Notes: a model not told the origin generated them from the sequence alone. Positions 8,409 through 16,507 are shown, counted from the first letter of the stretch. The stretch: 64,000 bases of DNA from Gemmatimonadota bacterium (GCA_027307165.1 DAHUXM010000013.1:1-64000), one strand, 5' to 3'. A program made the numbers and translations.

Positions 8409-9701
8409 TTACCGAGCCATAGCCAGCTCCAGCCTGAGCTGCTCCCTCGCTGCGTATTGTCCGATGATAAAGGGGCGCATAGCACGTGCGACGGCTTCTA
8501 CAAGCGGGACCGCAACCGAGTTGCCGAACTGTCTGTATGCTTGGGTGTCTGATACTGGAATCTGGAATGATCGATTTGGTGTCTCGAACCCCATGAGACG
8601 AGCACACTCTCTCGGGGTGAGCCGCCTTGGATTACCACGAGAGCGTCGTATGAGGATCTCTGAACCATCCTTGAAGTAGCGGGCACTCAAGGTTCGTGCT
8701 ACATCCTCTGGACCGAACAGGCCGAATCCAAATCCGTTGCCTTTTGCGCGATGTTTCTCGGCATAATCCTGAAGATACTGCCAGAGGTGATCGCTAAGAG
8801 TGTATTTTCGAGCAACCTTGCCTCTTGCGTCTGTGTACGGTGGATCGGGTGGTTCTCTTCCGTCCTCTGGATGTAGTACAGAGCCCAGTCTTGGCCATGT
8901 CTCTTGGCGAGGTAACGGTACCATCGACCAGTCGAATGGCATGTCTTCCCGAAATCCGACGATAAAGATCCGCTCCCGGTGCTGCGGCACGAAACAGCGT
9001 GCGTCCAGAACTTTCGTCGTAACGAAATAGCCGAGCTTCTTCCGAAGCACAGTCATGATGGTTTTGAAGGTCTTTCCGCCATCATGACTCTGAAGATTCT
9101 TCACATTTTCTAGCAAAAATGCGCGCGGGCGGTGATGCCTGATGATGCGCTCGACCTCGAAGAATAACGTCCCTTGAGTATCGCAATCGAAGCCGTGCGG
9201 ACGGCCGAGTGAATTCTTCTTAGAAACACCAGCAATACTGAATGGCTGACATGGGAAACCGGCAAGCAGGACATCATGCGGAGGTATCCGATCAGATGCA
9301 ATCTGAACAATATCTCCGTGAATTAGATGCTCCCCAAAATTCGCCCTGTACGTCTGTTGGGAATACTTGTCCCATTCGGACGTGAAAATACAGCGTCCAC
9401 CAATCGCCTCGAACGCCATTCGTAGGCCGCCAATGCCGGCAAACAGATCGATGAACGTAAAGCCGGTAGAAGACTCTCGAACGATCTTGGGAGTACCACC
9501 CGGTAGACTACGCAGATACTCCATAACGCAATCGCGCGGCGGCTGGTCTCCACGCTCCCAGCGGGTTATCGTCTTTTTGTCATACCCTGTACGCTCGGCG
9601 AGGAGAGCTTGGGAAAGGCCGGTAGATTCACGGAGGTGTCGGAGTTCGGCAGCGGCCGGAGGTACAAGCCGCAAATTGCGGGTTTTGGCACGGGGGGACA
9701 T
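8409..9701 (-). CDS. dcm: DNA (cytosine-5) methyltransferase, EcoRII/Dcm type with N-terminal HTH
   Basis: A 430-aa protein. Residues about 20-53 form an XRE-type helix-turn-helix (LRESTGLSQALLAERTGYDKKTITRWERGD). The C5-methylase motifs follow: DLFAGIGG (85-92), the catalytic PCQ (150-152), ENVKNL (198-203), QHRERIFIVGF (240-250) and a C-terminal QFGNSVAVPL. This is the M.EcoRII/Dcm architecture, and relatives such as M.SsoII use the HTH to control their own operon. The ATG at 9701 is chosen because the longer frame (to 9803) runs into the divergent regulator gene. It heads the methylase-vsr-endonuclease operon. Confidence 0.92.
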   Translation of the reverse strand: MSPRAKTRNLRLVPPAAAELRHLRESTGLSQALLAERTGYDKKTITRWERGDQPPRDCVMEYLRSLPGGTPKIVRESSTGFTFIDLFAGIGGLRMAFEAIGGRCIFTSEWDKYSQQTYRANFGEHLIHGDIVQIASDRIPPHDVLLAGFPCQPFSIAGVSKKNSLGRPHGFDCDTQGTLFFEVERIIRHHRPRAFLLENVKNLQSHDGGKTFKTIMTVLRKKLGYFVTTKVLDARCFVPQHRERIFIVGFREDMPFDWSMVPLPRQETWPRLGSVLHPEDGREPPDPPYTDARGKVARKYTLSDHLWQYLQDYAEKHRAKGNGFGFGLFGPEDVARTLSARYFKDGSEILIRRSRGNPRRLTPRECARLMGFETPNRSFQIPVSDTQAYRQFGNSVAVPLVEAVARAMRPFIIGQYAAREQLRLELAMAR

Positions 9702-9724
9702 ATTGGGGACATGATGTCCCCAAT
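9702..9724. promoter_or_regulatory. Perfect 23-bp palindrome between methyltransferase and regulator
   Basis: Arms ATTGGGGACAT and ATGTCCCCAAT flank a single central G. The site starts one nt from the methyltransferase ATG and lies about 30 nt before the divergent XRE gene. It contains the GGACA/TGTCC half-sites recalled for operators bound by the HTH of M.SsoII-type methyltransferases. The likely ligand is the methylase HTH or the XRE protein; which one is inference. Confidence 0.7.
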
Positions 9725-9753
9725 CCTTTAATTTCGCAAGGGGCTGGCCGGAA

Positions 9754-10008
9754 ATGGTTTCTGATGGAATGTCCGCTATTGAGCCAATCGGCGCGAAAAT
9801 CAAGCGACTTCGCCAAGAAAGGAAAATTGTGCAGGACCGGCTGGCGATTGAGGCAGCAGTCGATCAAAGCAGCCTTTCCAAGTTTGAACGTGGGGTGGAT
9901 CAAGGCTTGGGCCCGGCGCCTCTCGGAAGGATTGCAAAAGTACTTGGCTTGACGATTGAGGAACTAACGGCTGGCACGGATTGGAGTGTCAATCGCCAAC
10001 GGAAGTAA
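9754..10008 (+). CDS. XRE-family regulator, probable controller (C) protein
   Basis: An 84-aa protein consisting almost wholly of an HTH_3 domain: IGAKIKRLRQERKIVQDRLA..VDQSSLSKFERGVD..PLGRIAKVLGLTIEEL. Size, family and divergent position next to the restriction operon fit a C protein that times endonuclease expression. An internal ATG at 9769 gives MSAIEPIG and is an equally plausible start. Unlike classical C genes, it is divergent from the endonuclease rather than directly upstream of it, and the methyltransferase also carries an HTH, so the system may have two regulators. Confidence 0.75.
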   Translation: MVSDGMSAIEPIGAKIKRLRQERKIVQDRLAIEAAVDQSSLSKFERGVDQGLGPAPLGRIAKVLGLTIEELTAGTDWSVNRQRK

Positions 10009-10120
10009 CGAACATCAGTGCGCATATCGCAAAGCGACTCGATGCGTCAGCGATGCTGCGTCGCTCAATACGCATGTTACCTTACGATTCCGCGTCGCAC
10101 GCGCCGAGATCCGACGATCG

Positions 10121-10426
10121 CTATCCTTTGTAGATAGGCGGAATGAGATTCGGTTTACATGTCCGGCAGCATTTAGCATCTGCGCACCCACGTTGGTGGA
10201 CCCATGTGCGCAGGGCGATGCGGTCGGTAGAACATACTTTTACACGCCCCGCGATATTGGCTTCGTCAGCATGCGGCACGTGACCGCAACGGGCACGGTG
10301 TAAGACCCAGCCGAAATTGGCGTTTTCGTTCAGGTAATACCCCCGTTTCGAATTGGCACGACGCCACTCTTCGAATCTCTTCGATGCGCGGATGTCGATC
10401 GACTGGTCGAATACTTCAATAGTCAT
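10121..10426 (-). CDS. Conserved hypothetical protein, Cys-rich C-terminus
   Basis: A 101-aa protein. The middle reads GYYLNENANFGWVLHRARCGHVPH and the end has KVCSTDRIALRTWVHQRGCADAKCCRTCKP, a spacing of cysteines and histidines that could bind zinc. Small proteins of this outline occur as hypotheticals near mobile or defence genes. I cannot give a named family. It lies between the restriction regulator and another unknown gene. Confidence 0.5.
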   Translation of the reverse strand: MTIEVFDQSIDIRASKRFEEWRRANSKRGYYLNENANFGWVLHRARCGHVPHADEANIAGRVKVCSTDRIALRTWVHQRGCADAKCCRTCKPNLIPPIYKG

Positions 10427-10761
10427 TTGCGAATTCGGGTCGGCTACCTGCAGCTTTGCGGCGTTCTTGAACGAAAGTATACCAGAATACGTCTCGTGTT
10501 TCTGCGGTAAACTCCATAGCCGACCCTCACCGATGGGAGAGGGAACGAATCTCTCCGCTGAGGGGTCCTTCTCTGCGATGTTGCTAGCTGGATTTCCTGT
10601 CGCAATTGTGTCGCGCCGCAGAGCGTGCTCGACTTCAGGGATCCGCAGCGGTACCGTGCAGACGTCGCAGATATGTTATTCATTAGCGCGCGGGGAGTAA
10701 CGTCAGAACGTCGGGCTGCGTCGTCAGCGCGCCCGCTGGCCCAACTAAAAGGCATCGATAA
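10427..10761. other. Intergenic stretch without a supported gene
   Basis: Several overlapping short frames exist on both strands, but none has a convincing ribosome-binding site, domain or protein-like composition. No repeat or terminator was seen. Confidence 0.5.
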
Positions 10762-11466
10762 TCATAGTTCAGTTATTCTAATTTCGCGTTTTCCCGTTCG
10801 TGATTCACGCCATACCGTCACTCGGAACCGTGGCCGAGGCACTACTGGCGCGTTTGGCGAGACGGCGCGAGGGCGGAGCTCGTCACTAGGCATCGGCCCA
10901 GACTCGATTTCCTCTGGGAGATCCATCGGTAGGACAAGCTGTTGCGGATGTTGACCGACACTGATGATTGTAGCAGCCAGCTGCTCCATGAAATCGGGTG
11001 CTTCGCGCGCGTCGGATCCGACAATCTGTTCGGCTTCGATCATGGCTTCACCTATCGAGATTTCTTGGCGTTGCACCCGTCGAAATAGCCGCCTGATCCG
11101 ACCGAGATCTCCACTCCGTCGTCGTACACGAGGTGGCAAGTTAAGTCGTGTAAACGGTGCGGTGGCACGATGTGCTAGATAATCGCCAGCTCCCCGTACC
11201 TGCTTCGCAATGGTTTCCAAGCCCGAGATGAATGAACCGTAGTTGCTGATTCCTAGGTAGACGGCGCTTAGTGTGGCCGCAACCGTTGCAACAGCCGTTA
11301 CTGATCCCTCTTCCACCTCCAAGCTTACCGAGTAATCGGAGACGGACAACTCGCGCTGAAGGCGCGCGTCCCAATCGTCGAACACGCGCGTGGAGTACTG
11401 CTCAAACTCTTTACGTGGCAGTGTCGGGCCAAGTATAAAGATTTCAGTAGTGCCGAGATCGATCAT
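10762..11466 (-). CDS. Hypothetical protein with central hydrophobic segment
   Basis: A 234-aa protein. Residues about 50-90 (EEGSVTAVATVAATLSAVYLGISNYGSFISGLETI) form a glycine/alanine-rich hydrophobic segment that may be a membrane helix or helical hairpin. A basic region follows (RVRRRSGDLGRIRRLFRRVQRQE), then an acidic and a Pro-rich tail. I recall similar segments in hypothetical proteins from variable genome regions, but I know no function. It belongs to the accessory block with the restriction cassette. Confidence 0.55.
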   Translation of the reverse strand: MIDLGTTEIFILGPTLPRKEFEQYSTRVFDDWDARLQRELSVSDYSVSLEVEEGSVTAVATVAATLSAVYLGISNYGSFISGLETIAKQVRGAGDYLAHRATAPFTRLNLPPRVRRRSGDLGRIRRLFRRVQRQEISIGEAMIEAEQIVGSDAREAPDFMEQLAATIISVGQHPQQLVLPMDLPEEIESGPMPSDELRPRAVSPNAPVVPRPRFRVTVWRESRTGKREIRITEL

Positions 11467-11534
11467 GTGACGGAGTGGTAGGAGCAGATTATCGCGCTAA
11501 CCTGTATCTAGCTGCAAAGCACTTCTTTGGGAAA

Positions 11535-11675
11535 TCACAAGCGTGCGGCAATAAGATGCCCCGACTCGACGTCTACGCAACATGCAGTACGCGGTGCACC
11601 ACCTAATTCGCTAATCAGCGTCAGCGATGGATCGCGATCGTCGCCGACCCACAATGAATCAATCCGGGCTCGCAT
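11535..11675 (-). CDS. Possible 46-aa hypothetical protein or gene fragment
   Basis: A short frame translates MRARIDSLWVGDDRDPSLTL and ends SGHLIAARL. Its composition is protein-like but there is no strong ribosome-binding site or family. It may be the remnant of a longer gene in the 11467-11832 gap, which otherwise shows nothing. Confidence 0.3.
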   Translation of the reverse strand: MRARIDSLWVGDDRDPSLTLISELGGAPRTACCVDVESGHLIAARL

Positions 11676-11832
11676 GGTGATCGGCTTGTAGGATCACTCC
11701 AGCTCTGCTCATTCCCATCCGGTGATCGGAAATGCGTTGCTTCCCGGGTTCTCGGCACTGTGCTACCGCCCGGCGTGCCGAGCCTCTCGTTCCCATTCCT
11801 CGGCTCGACTAGTTTCCGGACGGGGGAGCGAG

Positions 11833-12084
11833 ATGCTGAATGTGTGCGATGTAAGAGTTCGCGGTGCCCACCGACTCTGGCTTCGGTTTAGCGATGGCGT
11901 CGAAGGTGAGATCGACCTGGGTCACCAACTCACAGGCCCCATTTTCCACCCTCTTCGCGATCCGTCCACTTTTGCCACCATACGCGTGGATCTGGAAGTC
12001 CGCACAATTGCGTGGCCAAACGGAGCGGATTTCGCGCCGGAGTTTCTGCGCAGCTTGCTGGACGACAAGGCGGGTGCTGTATAG
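11833..12084 (+). CDS. DUF2442 domain protein
   Basis: An 83-aa protein beginning MLNVCDVRVRGAHRLWLRFSD. The rest, GVEGEIDLGHQL..FHPLRDPSTFATIRVD..TIAWPNGADFAPEFL, matches DUF2442, a small family often paired with DUF4160 genes in toxin-antitoxin-like or mobile contexts. No DUF4160 partner is visible here. The frame is open upstream to 11722 but only low-complexity sequence precedes this ATG, which has a GGGGGAG-type ribosome-binding site just before it. Confidence 0.8.
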   Translation: MLNVCDVRVRGAHRLWLRFSDGVEGEIDLGHQLTGPIFHPLRDPSTFATIRVDLEVRTIAWPNGADFAPEFLRSLLDDKAGAV

Positions 12085-12143
12085 CGAGGGTCGCCGCGGC
12101 CTCGCATAAACTGCCGCCCGCCATTGCTATATTGCGCTGAGTC

Positions 12144-12617
12144 ATGAAACGACGCGCCTTCCTGGCCCTCACCGCCGCGATCCTCGCCCTCGCCGCCTGC
12201 TCCGGCCAAGCCATCACCGGCCTCGACCAGGCCCTCTACAACGCCACCTACTCCGGCCCCGCAACCCTCCAGCGCGCCCTGAACCTCCCGGTCGCTCTGC
12301 CGCTTCAACCCCCGGTCGTCCGCTTCACCATGACCACCTCCCAGCTCGGCCAGTCCTTCACCGGCACCTTCGCCGTCACCGACTCGACCACAGGCCGGCA
12401 ACTGTACGCAGGCAGTCTCACCGGCAAGACCACCAACACCGGTGCCGACCTTACGCTGGTAGTCCCATCCCCGTGCCCCGGTACCCTCTACGGCTCCTTC
12501 ACGGTATCCGCCAACGGCAACCTCACGGGCTTTGCGAACGGTCGCGACTGCAACGCGACCTCCGGCTCGGCAGCCAGTGACGTCCAGATCACCTTCACCA
12601 ACTTGGTCCGACAGTAA
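12144..12617 (+). CDS. Lipoprotein, unknown
   Basis: A 157-aa protein with a lipoprotein signal peptide (ALTAAILALAAC, lipid Cys at residue 19). The mature part is Thr/Ser-rich and beta-patterned (VRFTMTTSQLGQSFTGTFAV, SGSAASDVQITFTNL), probably a small beta-sandwich on the membrane surface. A TATATT box ends 10 nt before the ATG, which leaves little or no 5' leader. It is followed 21 nt later by the cytochrome c gene and may be cotranscribed with it. Confidence 0.72.
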   Translation: MKRRAFLALTAAILALAACSGQAITGLDQALYNATYSGPATLQRALNLPVALPLQPPVVRFTMTTSQLGQSFTGTFAVTDSTTGRQLYAGSLTGKTTNTGADLTLVVPSPCPGTLYGSFTVSANGNLTGFANGRDCNATSGSAASDVQITFTNLVRQ

Positions 12618-12638
12618 GGATCGAGATATTTTCAATAG

Positions 12639-13217
12639 ATGACCACCCGACGCATCACCACTCTCGCGGCCCTCGCGGCCTGCACCTCGCTTGTCGCTCT
12701 CGCCGCCTGTGGCGGTGCCGACAGCCGCGACACGGACCGCACCTCGGTCGCCGCCAATCAGCCGACCAGCGTCATGTACTTCGACTCGACCCAGGCTGTC
12801 ATCCCAGGCGCTGCGGTCGCCGCCGGCGGTGCTGCAGCCGCGCCCAACGGCGCCGAGCTGTTCACCCGATGCGCTGCCTGTCACCAGGCGACGGGACTCG
12901 GCGTTCCCGGCGCGTATCCGCCGCTGGCAGGCTCCGAATGGCTGCTCAACAACCCCGACGTGCCGATCCGCATAGTGCTCCACGGTCTCCAGGGCGACAT
13001 CACGGTCAAGAACACCAAGTTCAACAACGCGATGACCCCCTTTGGCGACCAGCTGTCCGACGCCGAGATCGCGGCGATCATCAGCTACGAGCGCTCCAGC
13101 TGGGGCAACTCGGCGTCCAAGATCACCGCCGAGCAGGTGGCGTCGGTCCGCGCGGCCACCAAATCGCAGACCACGCCGTGGAACCCCGCCGACCTCCAGG
13201 GTCTGATCCACAAATAA
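12639..13217 (+). CDS. Lipid-anchored class I cytochrome c
   Basis: A 192-aa protein with a lipobox (LVALAAC, Cys 24), an Ala/Gly-rich linker, and a single haem motif CAACH at residues 78-82 preceded by GAELFTRC. The distal side has YPPLAGSEWLLN and NAMTPFGDQLSDAEIAAIISYER, where the Met of AMTPF is the likely sixth ligand. This is the mono-haem cytochrome c fold used as a periplasmic electron carrier or as an oxidase or dehydrogenase partner. No oxidase gene is adjacent, so the partner is unknown. Confidence 0.88.
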   Translation: MTTRRITTLAALAACTSLVALAACGGADSRDTDRTSVAANQPTSVMYFDSTQAVIPGAAVAAGGAAAAPNGAELFTRCAACHQATGLGVPGAYPPLAGSEWLLNNPDVPIRIVLHGLQGDITVKNTKFNNAMTPFGDQLSDAEIAAIISYERSSWGNSASKITAEQVASVRAATKSQTTPWNPADLQGLIHK

Positions 13218-13222
13218 CGTAG

Positions 13223-13300
13223 GGCGCGGATATTTCCGCGCCTTCTTTACGCCCGCACGTACCTTCGGGAGGCGCGGATATTTCCGCGCCTTCTTTACGC
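13223..13300 (+). terminator. Tandemly duplicated terminator after the cytochrome c gene
   Basis: GGCGCGGA-TATT-TCCGCGCC followed by TTCTTTACGC occurs twice, at 13223-13252 and 13271-13300, identical over 30 nt. The 8-bp stem, short loop and T-rich tail fit an intrinsic terminator. The stem also resembles the palindromic repeats at 16162 and 52432. Confidence 0.6.
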
Positions 13301-13442
13301 GTGACCGCGGGTCGCGTCGTTGGGATACGACCCGCGCCAATGGATGTCCGACGCATCCGCGCATCGCGCGGCCGCCGAACGTAATCGGCCGTGCGCGGAT
13401 CCCACCGCAAACCCATTCCCGCGCCGTCGTGACCAACCCGGC

Positions 13443-15788
13443 ATGGTAGCAGCTGCACTGCTGATCTTCGCACAGGTCACCGTCACCGTCACGAGTGGCA
13501 AGACTTCCCACGCCGACAGCGTCAAGCGTGCGAAGGAGCTCGCACACCAGGACTCCATGGCGGTGCGCATGGATTCCATTCGCGAAGCTCGCGATTCGTT
13601 CCACGTGAAACGCCGCGAAGCGCGCCACATCGACGTCACGCCGCAGCTCCTCGCGACTGCGTTCAAGGATGCCGCCGCACGCACTCTGCTCGATCGCGCG
13701 CGCGCCGCGAGATTCACGCAGGACTCTGCGCTCAAGTCATACGACGCCACCACCTACGAGCGTCTTTCGGTCAATTCCAAGATCACGAGCCTCGGCCGCG
13801 ACCGCTTGTTGTTCCGCACCGAGCGCGCAACGCGTATCAGATGGGAGCGCGGCAACGGTGCGCTCGTCGACATCACCGGCGCGCGATCCGCACTCCCGAT
13901 GTTCAAGGGGGCAGGCAAGGCCGACGTCGACCTCGGCGCAGGCAGTGTTCCGATTCCATACTATCCCGGCCGCGAAACTCTCTGGATCGGCTCCGAAGTC
14001 GCAAAGGCCGACGCTGATGCGAACGCGCTGATCCATCCACTCGGCAACGGCGCCGAGGCGTACTACACGTACGAGAGCGGTGATTCGGTTTCGTTCCAGC
14101 TGCCGGGCGGGAAGACGATCCTCGTGCGCGAGCTGCGCGTGCAACCACGCACGTCGAGCTGGAACCTGGTAGTAGGATCGCTCTGGTTCGACGTCGCTAC
14201 AGGACAGCTCGTGCGCGGCGTGTATCGCATGGCCGAGCCGATGAACATGATGTCAGTTGCAAAGGAAGAAGACGGCGAGGATCCGGAGACGGAGATACCC
14301 GGCTGGATCAAGCCGATGATTCTCCCCATGACGGGCGGCATCGACGTGATGACAGTCGATTACGGACTGTACGAGGGCCGCTTCTGGCTGCCGCGCATGC
14401 AGACCGCAGAAGGAAAGGCGCGCGCCGGAATCATGCGCTTTCCGTTCGAGCTGCGCCAGCGCTTCGATTTCGAGTCCGTCAACGCAGATCTCAAGATTCC
14501 CACGATTCAACTCACCGCACTCGACACCGCGCACGGCATCGATGCGCGCAGGGAGCGTCGTGCGATGCGCGACAGCTCGTGTGCGAACGGCGGAACGTAC
14601 CGCATGACCAATCGCACGTCGCACGAGAACTCGGTCAACATGCTGGTCCGCGTTCCGTGTGACACAACTTCGCTCGCGACTTCTGCGACTCTTCCGAAAT
14701 CCATCTACGACAAACCCGACTCGCTCTTCGGCGACGCTGACATCGACGCACTCGTCGCGAACGCGCTGTCGCTCAAGCGTCAGGCCGGAGGCGCGGGCTT
14801 TTCGCCGCCGGTCGTGCAATACGGACTTCCATACACGCGCTACAATCGCATCGAGGGATTGTCGACCGGTCTCCGCGTCGACGACGACATGGGCAGCGGT
14901 TACGCCAGTCACGCGATCGCGCGACTGGGATTCGATCTCTCGCCCAACGGCGAACTCGGCATCGCGCGCACCAACGGCCGCGAGACTTACGGCGTCAACG
15001 CGTATCGCAGGCTCAATTCCGCGAACGATCTCGGACGCGATCCATTTAGTCTGAGCTCCTCGCTGTCCGCGTTGATGTTCGGCCGAGACGACGGCGTGTA
15101 TTACAGATCGTGGGGCGCGGAGCTGGTGCACGATCAGGAAGAAGGATTGCTCAGCAGCTGGCGTCTCTTCGGCGAGCAGGAGTTCGGTGCGCGCACCAGG
15201 ACCCACTTCTCACTCGGCGGCAAGCTCGGCGGCGGCTACTTCCCGGACAACATCGACGTGGAGAAGGGAAGCGTCGTCGGACTGTCGCTGCTGAAGCACG
15301 GATCGCATGGCGAGGATCCGGACGGACTTCGGCTCTTCTCCAACCTCCGTCTCGATGGAGCCGCCGGCACCTTCGATTACACCCGTGGCATGGCCGACGT
15401 CACCGTGATGCATCCGCTCGCCGGTCCCGTCACTGCGGCACTCACGCTGAGCGGAGGAACGTCGGGCGGGCACGTCCCCGTGCAGCGGCTCTGGTATCTC
15501 GGCGGCACGTCCACCGTGCGCGGCCAGGACGTCGGCGCCGTGGTCGGCGATGCCTACTGGCTCTCGCGCCTCGAGCTCGGCCTGGGCAGCGTCTTCGCCA
15601 AACCCGTCATCTTCGGCGACCTCGGCTGGGCCGGCGACCGGCACAGCTGGAACGAGGGGGTGGTCCCCGTGAGCGGGGCCGGCATAGGGGGATCCTTCAT
15701 GGACGGGCTGATCAGGCTCGATCTGGCCAAGGGTATCCGCCCCCGGGGTGGGGTCCAGGCCAGCCTGTATCTGGACGCCCGCTTCTAG
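13443..15788 (+). CDS. Omp85/BamA-like surface antigen, outer-membrane beta-barrel
   Basis: About 781 aa. The first ~20 residues (MVAAALLIFAQVTVTVTSG) act as a signal peptide. The N-terminal ~430 residues are soluble (RFTQDSALKSYDATTYERLSV, VGSLWFDVATGQLVRGVYRM), resembling the DUF5686-like front part of such proteins rather than POTRA repeats. The C-terminal ~350 residues alternate in barrel fashion, contain LWYLGGTSTVRGQ (the V-R-G signature of Omp85 strands), and end in LYLDARF with a terminal Phe as outer-membrane barrels do. The ATG at 13443 replaces a longer frame from 13320 that crosses the duplicated terminator. It may assemble or secrete surface proteins. Confidence 0.82.
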   Translation: MVAAALLIFAQVTVTVTSGKTSHADSVKRAKELAHQDSMAVRMDSIREARDSFHVKRREARHIDVTPQLLATAFKDAAARTLLDRARAARFTQDSALKSYDATTYERLSVNSKITSLGRDRLLFRTERATRIRWERGNGALVDITGARSALPMFKGAGKADVDLGAGSVPIPYYPGRETLWIGSEVAKADADANALIHPLGNGAEAYYTYESGDSVSFQLPGGKTILVRELRVQPRTSSWNLVVGSLWFDVATGQLVRGVYRMAEPMNMMSVAKEEDGEDPETEIPGWIKPMILPMTGGIDVMTVDYGLYEGRFWLPRMQTAEGKARAGIMRFPFELRQRFDFESVNADLKIPTIQLTALDTAHGIDARRERRAMRDSSCANGGTYRMTNRTSHENSVNMLVRVPCDTTSLATSATLPKSIYDKPDSLFGDADIDALVANALSLKRQAGGAGFSPPVVQYGLPYTRYNRIEGLSTGLRVDDDMGSGYASHAIARLGFDLSPNGELGIARTNGRETYGVNAYRRLNSANDLGRDPFSLSSSLSALMFGRDDGVYYRSWGAELVHDQEEGLLSSWRLFGEQEFGARTRTHFSLGGKLGGGYFPDNIDVEKGSVVGLSLLKHGSHGEDPDGLRLFSNLRLDGAAGTFDYTRGMADVTVMHPLAGPVTAALTLSGGTSGGHVPVQRLWYLGGTSTVRGQDVGAVVGDAYWLSRLELGLGSVFAKPVIFGDLGWAGDRHSWNEGVVPVSGAGIGGSFMDGLIRLDLAKGIRPRGGVQASLYLDARF

Positions 15789-15846
15789 ATAGGTTAACCT
15801 CAATAGCTGTATTGGAAGTGCCGCAGCCCAACACCCAGAGGACCGT

Positions 15847-16068
15847 ATCTCCAAAGAAGATCTGATCGAGCTCGAAGGGACCGTCACCGAAGTCCTTCCG
15901 AGCACGTCGTTCCGCGTGACCCTCGATAACGGAGCAGCCGTCCTGGCGACCATCGCAGGCAAGCTCCGCCGCTTTCGCATTCGAATCCTCGAAGGCGACC
16001 GCGTGACTGTAGAGGTGTCGCCCTATGACCTCACGCGCGGACGCATAACGTACCGACATAAGGCCTGA
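15847..16068 (+). CDS. infA: Translation initiation factor IF-1, apparent ATC start
   Basis: From 15847 the frame reads [16 protein letters not shown], then [37 protein letters not shown] and [11 protein letters not shown], stop at 16066-16068. This is IF-1 along its whole 73-residue length. IF-1 binds the 30S A site during initiation. The in-frame stop upstream is TAG at 15790, and no ATG, GTG or TTG lies between it and the conserved core. The codon aligned with the usual start is ATC, with a Shine-Dalgarno-like AGAGGA four nt upstream (15837-15842). ATT at 15811 is the only other candidate of that type and lacks such a site. A base error at 15849 would also explain it. Confidence 0.88.
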   Translation: MSKEDLIELEGTVTEVLPSTSFRVTLDNGAAVLATIAGKLRRFRIRILEGDRVTVEVSPYDLTRGRITYRHKA

Positions 16069-16161
16069 CCCGCGCGCCGCGGTCCACGGACCGCGATTGG
16101 ATTGAACACCACCGCCTTGCCCCGTCGCGTCGCCCCCAACACCAATGGTACGCATGCGTAG

Positions 16162-16181
16162 GGCGCGGATGTATCCGCGCC
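16162..16181. repeat. Dispersed palindrome GGCGCGGAT-GT-ATCCGCGCC
   Basis: Nine-bp arms around GT. The same 20-mer followed by TGGTCCC recurs at 52432-52451, and both copies are preceded by a similar TACGCA-(T/C)-GCGTA motif, so it is a dispersed element. A related palindrome, GGCACGGATGCATCCGTGCC, is at 16379-16398. Confidence 0.8.
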
Positions 16182-16320
16182 TGGTCCCGTTCGGCGCGAT
16201 CGGAATTGGTGAAATGCGACGTATCCGCGCCTGGCCCCATTCGGCGCGATCGGAATCGGATGAAATCCGACGCGCCCCCGCCTGGCCCCATTCGGCGCGA
16301 TCGGAATCGGATGAAATGCG
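16171..16320. repeat. Three tandem ~50-bp repeats downstream of IF-1
   Basis: Units at 16171-16220, 16221-16271 and 16272-16320 share CGCCTGG(T/C)CCC, TTCGGCGCGATCGGAAT and G(G)TGAAAT. Together with the palindromes at 16162 and 16379 they fill most of the 16069-16507 gap, in which I see no gene. Confidence 0.8.
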
Positions 16321-16507
16321 GGTTTGTCGCACGCCGTCATCGCGCGGTAATCGGGGTTCGATTGAACATTCAGTGACAGGCACGGATGCATCCGTGCCCC
16401 ACATTCGCGGGGCTTCGGGTACGCCTGCAACGTGATGGCGTTGAAGCAATCGTCAGCTGTGCATCCCTGCCTTCGGCGCGGATGACGACCGTTCGCGGTA
16501 ACGCCCG

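Noticed and set aside
11922-13628. A 568-codon minus frame
   Set aside because: It is antisense to the lipoprotein and cytochrome c genes and has low-complexity Gly/Arg/Val translation. The cytochrome's CAACH motif and signal peptide decide for the plus strand.
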